Source: Hormiphora californensis (Eukaryota; Ctenophora; Tentaculata; Cydippida; Pleurobrachiidae). From it: a DNA stretch of 64,000 nucleotides. The notes beneath the pieces are model-generated. The model was given only the letters and a program-made list of their open reading frames with translations, was not told the DNA's origin and ran no database searches. Both the position numbers and the translations under genes were made by a program. Positions 33,701-45,700 of the stretch are shown here, piece after piece. The stretch's first letter is position 1, and each line of letters starts with the position of its first letter. The stretch is taken from contig CM035353.1 of assembly GCA_020137815.1 (NCBI GenBank), positions 8,215,298 to 8,279,297 on the forward strand, written 5' to 3'.

Positions 33701-36700
33701 GCAGGACCGGAAGGAGGGTGGAATGTCTACGGAGGAGAGGATATACCGGACCAGTCTGGAGGCTGTAACTAATATTATCACCCGGAAAATGAAACAATCC
33801 TCCTCCGTGTTTGATGGTAATTGAGATCCTATAAAACAACATAACCAGCTTGTTAGTTACCCACCAACTAATGTAGCACTAATTGGCACTAATTAACACA
33901 ACCTCTCAGCGGGCCTTGTCGGAAGGTTTGGCCAGATGGGTGTATCAGGGGAGGGGTACCAGATCCAGAACAAAGTCCAGATGCTGCAGGGTAACTATGA
34001 TAGTAATTTCGAGATCCAGCAACCCCCCTCTGGTGTTGGAGACAGTGCAAAGTACAACTCCGAACTGGGCGATATACTGGGAATAGGTGAGATATTACTG
34101 AATAGGAGTTAGTTGTGTTAGTAACACAATATTCACTTGGTGTGTGGTATAGCTAAGTACTCCGATTCAGTGGGAAGAGCACTGTGCAATGTGTTACCAA
34201 ATTCGGTTTCTCATAGCATGTAAAACACGATCAACATACAAAGAAGCCCCCCCCCCCTAGGTGAACACCACGTTAGTATTACCATGACACCTTATTACAG
34301 GTGAACACCACGAGATGCATGATCACACGGCGGAGGTTTGGGTTTCAGAAGCTATGGATCATGCCATGAGTGTCTGTCTGGAACAGTACAACGAGGTCAA
34401 CTTTAGACATGTTATAAATCTCATTGAGAGTGAATACGTGTCTGTGGATTACCACCACACCCCAACCTACATGACTCCTCTCATGGTAAGTAGTGATGGT
34501 GATTTCCCGGGGATTTCCCCCAAAGTAGTTTTATTTCTGTTTGGGAGAGAAAAGTTCCATGTTTATTGTCTAACTGTACAGCAACTCTGCGCTCTCTTGT
34601 GATTATAATGTATCAACTCCCACTTCCCAGATAGCAGTCAGTAAGGGGTCCCTGGTACATGTTGAGAAACTGCTAAACCTTGGAGCGGACCCTAATATCA
34701 AGGATCTTCGTGACAAGACTTCTTACGCGTTAGCAGAGCCTAACTCACCCGTAAGTCCCTTCATACAATGCCGCTCCACCCCTCTCACCTCTGGATTTTA
34801 CCGGGCACCAGACACTTCATCCAATTAAATGTCTACTTTATAACGTTGTTTGGTAACCAATGTTGCGGTTACAAAGCCCCCCGACTACCTCAACAATTCT
34901 CTCTCTCCTACAGATCCAGAAGTTGTTAAAAGATCACAATAAGTCCCTGGTGACAGTGCCCCACAGTGGTACAGAGGAACTGAAGATAGTCTCCGCTAAA
35001 GAGGACAGGGATGTGAGTAGTAACTGTCTGGTAGGGGATCTCTATTCTCTAATCTCTACCCCTTCTGAGTATTGTGATTCATTCTCACAGGATTACCTAC
35101 TGCCCCTCTACCTACTATTTACACCCATCTCTCTGCCCCTCTCTAGATTTTAGAGAGTTACTACCGACTGGTTGATCCCTCTAAAGCTGACCTGGACCTG
35201 ATTTTCTACATCATAACCCTGATTATTGAGTGCCCCCACCCTGATGGGTCTGTCTTGGTGTTCCTGCCTTCCTACGATGACATCATTAGGTATGTCACGT
35301 GATCTCTCATTCTCTCTACTAGTTCAAGTAACAATCTCTCATTCTCTCCTAGTCAAAGTTACACTCTCTATCTCCACGTGACCCCATTCTCTCTCCTAGT
35401 TAAAGTAACAATCTCTCATTCTCTTTTAGTCAAAGTAACACGCTCTCTATCTCCACGTGACTCCTGCTCTCTCTCTCCTAGTTAAAGTAACAAACTCCCA
35501 TTCTCTTCTAGTCAAACTAACACTCTCTCATTCTCTCTCCTAGTTAAAGTAACACTCTCTCCACAGGTTGCGATCAATGTTACTCCAGGACCAGAATATC
35601 CTCCACAAGATTCACATCTTCATGTTGCACAGTGCCATGCAACCCTTCGAGCAGCGCAAGGTACAAATCTCCAACCTGAATCTCGCATCGTGTTGAGAGT
35701 TCTGAAATAGAACTCTAGATGCCCCATCTCGCTCTTCATATTCCCACCTCTGCCATAGAATAGGCTCATTTCCACCACACTAGAAACTGTCTCTACTACT
35801 ACACACCCCTATTATGTCAGGTATTCCGGAAGGCTCCCTACGGTATCCGTAAGATCATTCTCTCCACTGATATCGCCGAGACTAGTCTAACAGTGGACGA
35901 TGTTATGTTCGTTATTGATAGTGGTAGAATTGAGGAGCGCCTGTATGATCCTGCTGCGGGGATTAACAAGTTTACAACTCAGTGGATCACCAAGAAGAAT
36001 GCACATTATAGGAAGAGTAGGGCTGGGAGGTTCAATCCTGGGGTGTGCTATCATCTGTTCAGCAAAGACAGGTAAATACAGTGTGGGGTTAACCCGGGTT
36101 CACCATGCGAATGTATTTTGTAAGGGAGCGAATTATGGTAGATTATCTGATTTATCCCCCTTTGTCAAATTTAGCGCGGATAATTTCAATCGCGGATGAC
36201 AGTTGTAAAAAAGTAATCGCGGATAAGTACATCGCGGATTTAAGTGATCGCGTAAAAGCAGATAGAGAGAAAGAGAGAAATATAAAGGGAGGGGATCTTG
36301 TACCCAACCACTTGGGAGAGTCTGATAAAGCTCTCCCTCCCATATGAATAAAAAATAGCGTACGCTCTTAATTGTCTTTTTATGTCACACTTTCCTACAT
36401 TCTAGAACACTGACACAATGTTGTCTCTCTTCATAAAACCTGTAGCTGGTGTCTATATATACAGTATTAGCAGTTAGTATGCCTACAACGGTTTATTCTC
36501 AATTCGAACATTAAGCTGTAATATAATAATTCTAACGATTACTTATTAAACTAGTTATCATGATACAGTTCTCACATCACATTTGGTCAGAGCTCCCTTA
36601 TCTCTGTTCTGCTTGCGAATCTCTATAATTGTGAGATATCTATCTCTCCTGCTATGAGTGGTAGTACAGCCTCTACTTGTAGTTTCAAAGACCGGCTGAG

Positions 36701-39700
36701 AGTGTATAGCGATGAAAGGGTACTAAGAAGTGTCTATGGTGAAGTGCAGGGCGAGCTATTTGACCTGGTACGCGACCTGTTTACTCATGCTGATGCCAAG
36801 GATTCCTTCCCGAAGAGTTTAACTGCCGGCCGTGGTGTGTGGGATAGCTTGAAGTGTCCTACTAAGAGTAAGATCAAGGGGATTAAGAAACCAGAACTAG
36901 AAGATTTCACAGAGAAGGTGTGCCGTTTGCTTGTGGAGAGGTGTTACCCGCTGCTTGATCGTCTGAGTAACTAAGTTGAGGACAGTGAGAGGAGGCTATT
37001 GGATGGTCAAGAGGAGCTGATTGCTTCTCATCGAGCACTGGTAGATGCCCAGGCACAACTTGTTAAATTGCAGTGTGAGTTGTTGGAAAAGCGAGATAAG
37101 GAGTCGTACAGTCTACAGCAGAAGAGGAAATCAAGACCTTTTCTTCTGTTCTCAAGAAGCGATGCGACACTGTCCTTGCTCCGAAGCGAATCAGCACAGC
37201 AATTAGCAGTGCAACGGGGGACAGGATAAGCAATGTGATTGTTCATGGGTTGTGTGATGGTAAAAGTGAAAACAACAACGATCTGGAGTTAGAAGTCAGA
37301 CGTCTGTTTGATCACCTGGACGAGTGTACTACCAATGTTTGGGGTATGGAGCACCTTGGTAGGTACAAGGAGGGTACTGACCGACCGGTGAATTTCCGAG
37401 ATCGGATTCTATCGTGCAAGAATAGTCTGAAGAAATCTCAAGATTTCAGTAAAACTTTCATATCCCCCGATCGTTCACCAGAGGAGAGGAGGAAGTTGGT
37501 TGCTGAGCTGAGGGTGAGGAAGGAGGAGGAACCTGGGAAGACCTTTGGAATCAGAGGAGGCAAGGTAGTGGAGGTGCAGGTGGTGATTTGAGTGTTTGGG
37601 CGTGTGTGTGGGACTGATGATACATTAATTGCTAGGTTTTGTGACCAGATTTTTGAGCATCCGAGCACTGGACATTTAGATGGATTATAGACATTTTATA
37701 TTTTTACATTTTAAGGGTTTGCAGCAAAGGTGAACCGCTCTGATGCTCCATGTTACTAGGGTTTTTTAGATTCTGGTATTCTATGGGGTCTGAGCGTGTA
37801 TACAAATGCTGATATTATTATTATTATTATTTAGAGCAAAAACTAATTGAAATTAGTTCGCCAGAAAGGTGGCCCATTTTGAACTTACTTCTTCATTTCC
37901 GTCACCTTTGAGTTGAGGCTTCAAAGACATTGAGGTATCCGTAAACTTTTCCGCCTTCAACTCAAAGGTGACGGAAATGAAGGAGTAAGTTCAAAATGGG
38001 CCACCTTTCTGGCGAACTAATTTCAATTAGTTTTTGCTCTAAATTTGTACTCTTTTTTGGTCGTTTGAGGTCATTAATGACCTCAAACAACTAAGCTAAT
38101 TGTCAACTAAAGTGTTCAAATTTAATTCAAATGTATCCTGGGTTGTAGGAAACTGATTTGACGAAATTTTCAAAATTCGACGTCGTTTTGACGTCGTGAC
38201 GTCACACGACGACGTCACGACGACGTAAAAAATTATGACAGAATATTCGGCCAATGAAGCACTAAACGTGAGAAAATTTTTAAAGGCCATGGTAGTCAAG
38301 AACTGAAGTTATTGCACGAAATGCGAGTTTTTATGTGGATTTTCACATCAAATTTTTGAGTTCCGACGCGTTTTAAGGTCTAAAAATGACAAGTTAGAGA
38401 AAATCGCGATATAGTTTCTTTAAGTTCAGACAATTTGCCACTAACGATTTTTCGTCAAATCAGTAATCAGAATACGTCTTGAGGGTGATAGAGGCGTTTG
38501 AAAATATTTGGTCTGAGATTTTTCAATGACGACACTTTGTGACGTCATTGCGGTCGTCATAGAGGACATTTTCACTCGAAACCTTAACTAATGCATGCCC
38601 CGAACGATTTCGAAACGGATAAAACTTGGTTCAAGTCTCTAGCTAGTATGGTTCAGGCTACAAGTGTTACACAGTGAAGCGTCTATATCTATCTATCTAT
38701 CTATATATATATACATGTGTATAGACCTTAAAGTAAGAGTGGCGCGCCGTGTTTTCTCACAAAACTTAGTGGATGAACGGGGAGTACCACCAGGACCATT
38801 GGTACGGTATCGAAAATTTCCAATTCTGTCTCGTTCATTAGTTATGACGTAATATGTTCATTATTTCAACTTTCATAAAATTGCTCTACAGAAAAATCTG
38901 TTCATTGTGGATTGAAATGGATGCTTGCATCGTGTTCAGCGTCAAAAAATAGCCGGGGTACCAAATTTTGGTGTCTCTACCTTGTCTGTGACGCGAGATA
39001 TCGACAATTATTAAAAACGACCAAAAATGGGAGAAAGAGAGTTTGTTATCTTTGGGTGCTAGTTGTTTGTGCGCGCCACCCACTTGTAACAATCTCTCTT
39101 TCTCTCACTTTTGTCGTTTTTGATATTTGTCAATATCTCGCGTCACAGACAAGGTAGAGACACCAAAATTTGGTACCCCGGCTATTTTTTGACGCTGAAC
39201 ACGATGCAAGCATCCATTTCAATCCACAATGAACAGATTTTTCTGTAGAGCAATTTTGTGAAAGTTGAAATAATGAACATATTACGTCATAACTAATAAA
39301 TGAGACGGAATTGGAAATTTTCTATACCGTACCAATGGTCCTGGTGGTACTCCCCGTTCATTCACCAAGTTTTGTGAGAAAACATGGCGCGCCACTCTTA
39401 CTTTAAAAACTGCTGTTGTTTTTAATTTGTATCTATCTATATATATATATATATATATACCTATCGCCACACTGAATTTTCTGTTTTGGGGGTGGTGTCA
39501 TAACTTGCGACCGGAATGAGCTAGCTACTTGAAATTTTTACCGTCAGTAGAGGTCTACGTGAAGCTTCTTAGTACCAAATTTTAGCCTCCTAGCTCATCT
39601 GGTTCTTGAGTTAGGAGGGGTCGAAAAGTGCCAAAATGGGCTAAAACTTCAAAATTGTTATATCTACGCTGTTGGCAAGCGGGCCCACTTTTTCGGGAAA

Positions 39701-42700
39701 AGTTTTTGGGGGGATGGGATGGGGCCACCTTTGCGCTTGCCAGCGCAGTGATACTTTGCATCCTAGTTGTATTTGCAACTGCTGCTGGTTCCGATCTTAT
39801 AGATATTTCGGGTATCGAGGGTAGCCCCCATCGTAATAGCAGAACCACACAACAGGCCATCGACCGAGACAACAATACATACTACCATTCGCTTATGCAT
39901 AATAACAATGTGAAGTATATTCACGTTAGTTTAACCGAAGCAGCCGTGGTTAGTAAAGTCGCCATCCTGAATAGGTGGGTTAATGCATGACATACAGACT
40001 ATCATGCACTTACAACTATAGTCCCGTCTCATATAAGACGACGTCTTATCCATAAGACGGGAACTAAACATCGGAACTAACCATCGGAACTAACCATGAT
40101 CGTAATTCTAACTCTCGGCGTCTCTCTTTCTCACTCCCCTGTCTCTATCTTTTCATCTTTCTCTCTCCCAATCCCCATCTCTCTCCCTCTCTCTCTCCCT
40201 CTCGTTCCCTTTCTCACTCCAAATCCCCGTCTCTATATCGTTCCATATTTCTCTCCAGTCTCCAGCTTCTCCCTTTCTTACTCCCAATCTATCTTTCTCT
40301 CCAGAATAATTTAAAACATTTCCCGCACTGCTGCTGTTGTTGTTGCTCCATTTCCTGTGTTCAACAGTCAACACCGGTCCAAAATATATCGTGAAAGAGA
40401 GAGATGAAATAACAGAGAGGGAGAGAAAGAGAGAGATATCTAACATGGCTATCTGCCTCTGACTCTCCCCCCCCCCCCTCTCTCGCTCTCTCTCTACCTA
40501 GCTCCCTAATCCAGCTATGACCTATCTGCCTCTGACTCTCCCCCCCCCTCTCTCGCTCTCTCTCTACCTAGCTCCCTAATCCAGCTATGACCTATCTGCC
40601 TCTGACTCTCCCCCCCTCTCTCGCTCTCTCACTCTCTTTCGCTCTCTCTCTCCCTCTCTCCTCTCTCTACCTAGCTCCCTAATCTCTATTATGACCTATC
40701 CACGCATTGTTACAACAAAGCTAAGAACAAAGACATAATTACATAGTACTAGATCACGTCCTCTCGGATCACGTCCAGGACGATTCTAATTCTAACGATT
40801 ACTTATTATCCTAGTTATCATGTTACTTTGCATCCTAGTTGTATTTGCAACTGCTGCTGGTTCCGATCTTCTAGATATTTCGGGTATCGAGGGTAGCCCC
40901 GATCGTAATAGCAGAACCACACAACAGGCCATCGACCGAGACAACAATACATACTACCATTCGCTTATGAATGACGATGTGAAGTATATTCACGTTAGTC
41001 TAACCGAAGCAGCCGTGGTTAGTCAAGTCACCATCCTGAATAGGTGAGTTAATGCATGACATATAAGCTTATAAGACGACGTCTTATCCATAAGACGGGA
41101 ACTAACCATGACCGGTTTGACTGTTTTTAATACATAACTCTCTTTTAGGATATATTACCACGAATCAGTAATAGATAGGATTCTCGGTACTGAAGTGACG
41201 CTCACATACAACGGCACCACTGTCACCTCATGTGGGACAATAACAACAACCTCAACAGATAACACCTACACTCTGACATGCCCAGTTGCCATAGCAACGG
41301 GTGTTAACATAACTGATAACACAGGGACACCCGGATATGAATCTCACGGCATTGCGATGAATATCGCAGAGGTGTGGGTGTACGGCGTAAATTTTGTCGA
41401 GCCAACGATAGGTAATTATCAATTGGGTTTAGAATTGAATAAGAATTCTTATGATACGTGTAACCTATACTTGTCGGACTATACAAACAACAACAAATCT
41501 TTATTAGTCGATTGTGAGTTGACCGTACTCACTGGACCATCAGCCAGCAGGTCCACGGCAACGGGACTAAGCCCTGATACCCCAACACACAGATGGGAGA
41601 TCAGGGCTCAGCTGGCACGAAGAGCTCATTTCTGAGCTCCCCCCGTTGAGCTCACCTCACACACACATCACACTACACTACACACACAAACACACTCACA
41701 CACTCATTCAATGCCCAGATCCAGCACAACGTAGTCTGTTTGTGCCGCCCGGTGGGTGTGGATTCAAGCTGGGCGGTCTGGACAGCTGCATTCATGTCCG
41801 GTGGTGGAGGGACCTGCACCATTCCGCATCATCTCAAATTGGATGGTCACCTCCTTATGCATCCTTTGCAGCTGGTGTATGATGCCGCCTTGTCTAGAAG
41901 CAAGATTCACATTACAGTCGACCATTGAGTGTGTCAGTGCCTGCAAGGATTGGGTGTGTTAGTTGTGAATTTTACCGTACCAGATATGATATAACATGAT
42001 GTCATAAGATTATAAATTATGGGCCTAAATATTGGGGCTATTGTGCTTACCTTGTTCTTTTCAATGATTGTCCTAAACATTGGTCCAAGCTCTGCTGCTA
42101 GGGGTTCCATAAGGGAAGTCAGTAGTTTCAATTGTCGCCTGGTTTCCCCCGGCTTCATAAGTGATACCCTCCTCGGTCCTTCCAATCATTCTGGTGAGGA
42201 TGTACACTGCAATGATTCCGAGTAGTAGAGTCGCAACCGGGATTACTTGCATGGCGATGAGAGTTGCTGCGTTAATTTCCATAATGGATGGTGCTTGGGT
42301 GGTTGTTGAGTTTTGTGCGTTGAGAGAGAACAAACCAAACAAACTTATCTTCCCGGAGGGTACTGCACGTGCAAATATGTAGAGACTATATCCCCGCCCG
42401 GTTACCATAGTTACACGTGCAGATTTAGTGGCAGTCAGAATCACAGCACACAGCCACAAATCTGTCAATCTTTCATACTGATACCACAGACTTTATCAGG
42501 CAAAGGTTCTGTCAGACGGATAGTTTGGTACGCTTCCTATTGGCTATTACCTAGACTGAGCCACACAGACAGACAGTTCATACCAGTTTCACAAGGTGTT
42601 CAACCCCCCCCCCCCCCTGACCTTACCCCTGACCTTGACACAGATATCATACCCCAATAATGCGAGGACAATATACACTTTAGTGCTATCGATTTCTTCT

Positions 42701-45700
42701 CTACTCATTTTCTAAGATGGTTTTGAGTTTTCACTACAGGCTAGAAACACAGGTAAAATGGCGTGGCCGAAAAAACACTCTTACACCCCTCTTGGGACCA
42801 CATTCCCGTTGAAAAACCTTTGTCACAAATATCCCAGTTGGTTTGCATACTAATGTCATCAACAAGTGGGTGAAATGATTTGTAATGTAAAGAGCTTGAT
42901 TTTATCCGCGATCACTTATCCGCGCCATTGTTTTTCCGCGATTGAAATTATATCCGCGAAACCGCGTTTATAAACACATTTGGACCCCGATTTACAATGC
43001 CCTGATTTACCAGAACCCCGATTTACTGCGCAAAACCCTTCCCCCGGGCATTCCGGTAAATCAGGGTCCGACTGTATCACCTGTTGATTGATATAGGATA
43101 TTACACCCCACCCTCTCCCAGGTACAAGACTCTGACTCCCCCTTCCCTCGCAGGTACAAGACTCTGAACGAGGAGCCCCCCGCTGAAATGTTCAAAGTGT
43201 CTCTCTCTGAGATAGCACTCAATACTAAAGTCCTGGCACCGCATAATATGCCCATTGAAGAGTTCCTGTCAAAGGGAATAGAGAGCCCTCCCGTCCCTGC
43301 ACTAAAAAAGGTATACAGAGACCTGAGACGAGACTGTTCTGTTTCGGTCTATTTTAAAGTTTTATTAACTGTGAACAGGAGCTATTTGTTTAGCTTGTTA
43401 TGTTTTAACCCTCCTATACATTAGTTTCCCGTGCGAGGAAACAGGAGCGAGCAAGGTGTGTTTAGCAGATTGTAGCTACTAACTGAACCTTATCCCCTTG
43501 CAGGCAGTGGGAGAGCTCTCACGGCAGGAGGCCCTGACACAATGGGAGGAGTTGACCACAGTAGGAAAACATCTCTCTGAGCTGCCCATAGACCCACACT
43601 TGGGCAAGGTGGTCCTGTACTCCGTCATTCTAAAGTGTCTTGACCCGGTATGTGTGTTATTATTTCTCTTCCAATTTCTCCGTTATGGTAACGAAATAAG
43701 CCCTATCTGGCCCTTTACTTGTGAAGGGAGGGCTCCAGCGCGCCTCGTGCAGGAGACTGAGGAAGGAGTAGTTACCAAGTACCACCTCTAGTGTTTTATA
43801 GTCCTACCAACAAATCCACTAAATAACAAGTCCACTAATTAGTAATTAACATGTCCACTAATTACAGATACTCACCATTGTGTGCTCCATGGCCTATACA
43901 GATCCCTTCTTGAGGCCCAGCGACCAGAGTATGAAGGTGTGCTGTCTACAGGCCAGGAGACGGTTCTCAATCTGCTCCCAATCTGACCACCTCTGTGCTC
44001 TGAAAGCATTCCTCGGTAATATCTCACTAAACTATCCTCCTTCAAGTTGTTTTGGAACAGTATGGATTCCTAAATGGTAAATGCACCCCCTCATTTATTG
44101 TCTGTGGTTTCAGGTTGGCAAAAAGCCCGAGCTAACGGCTGGGAAAACCAGTTCTGTGAGAAGAACTTCCTGTCCCTGGCCCGGTTGGAGATGATAGAGG
44201 GACTCCGGGCCCAGATCATTGCCCAACTCAGATCCATGGGATTCATACGTCAAAAGGGAGGTGTGGACATACGGAATCTGAATGACAACAGCGACAAGTG
44301 GTCAGTAGGGGGCAGGCCAACTTGGGGGCGGGGCCAGTGTTAAGTCTGTTGTGGCGAGCTGTTGGGGGACAGTACGTTATCTGTAGTAGTAGTGAGTTGT
44401 GCCGCTCTGGGGGTGTAAGTTGTCAGGGTGGGAGGAGTAGTTAGAACCACACACATCCCCTGCAGGTACATAGTAAAGGCGTGTCTGGTAGGAGGACTAT
44501 ACCCCCGACTAGCTCGGGTTGACAGGACTAATAATACCATCTACACTTGTCACGACACAGAGCTGGATCTACACAGGGATTCAGTACTTAACCTCATAAC
44601 CTCCAGTATGTATCTCCTCAGTTTGTATTATTTGGACGACTCTTTCCATTCATCAGTATTCCAAGACACTGCCCTCAGTAACAATATACCCTCATTATTC
44701 CAGAGTCCCACCAAACCAGATCGGACCGTCAAAAGGAGGCGGTTGGGGCGCTATCCAGTGATTGGTTAGTGTACGATGAAGTTGTCCCTGCAGAGGGGGA
44801 GGAGGGAAGGAAGTCCCTAAGGTGCTGTACTGCAGTTTCAGCACTGACCGTGGCACTCTTTGCTGGTAGTTCCGGATCTCTTGAGGAAGACAAGGAACTG
44901 GAAAACTCAGGTTAGTTTGATAACTGCGGTGTATGTCTAAATTTCTAAAATTCAACTTCCCATCCTAGGACCTTACATGAATTGGAAAACTCAGAAGGGA
45001 GTATACTCCATGAAAAAAAGCTTATTTGTTTATAAATTAACATATATTAATTCTGTACAGTTGAGAAAACCCTGGAGTTAGACGATTGGATCTCTATGGA
45101 TACCCCAGATGTAGAGGGAGCTATGTCAATCAGACAACTGAGGTTGAAGTTCAATGCTCTATATCAGCGCCGTCTCAAGACTCCCTTCTCCCAACTCACT
45201 CAGGTATAGTGAGTGTGTGGTCATGTATTGTCTGGTGCTGTAGTCTGTAGCTTAGTACCGGCCCACTATATGAAGACTTCCAATAAGCATGAAACTGCCA
45301 ACTGGTATGAAGACTCCAAGAAGTCTCTCTGGGGAACCTAATTAACTGATTACACTAATTAATTAACTGATTACACTGCTATTATTAGGTGGATAGCTCA
45401 ATACTGAGGTGCATAGTGTCAGCACTGCGTCTTGAGGAGGAGCAGATGGGAATCACTCAACCAGTGGGGATAGCACAACGTCCCTTCAGGTGCAGCTGAT
45501 CAATTGTAATTGATATCTAATTGATAACTAATTAAATGACATAATTTGTTAGCAACTGCTTCAGGCAGCTCAATACATCCATCCATATCTCTCTCTCCCA
45601 GGCCATACGACCACGCCTACCACACCCGATACCACATGCCCAGTATGGTCCCCCAAACACTTCCCATTGACGAGATGATTGAGGCCCAGTGGCAGCTAAA

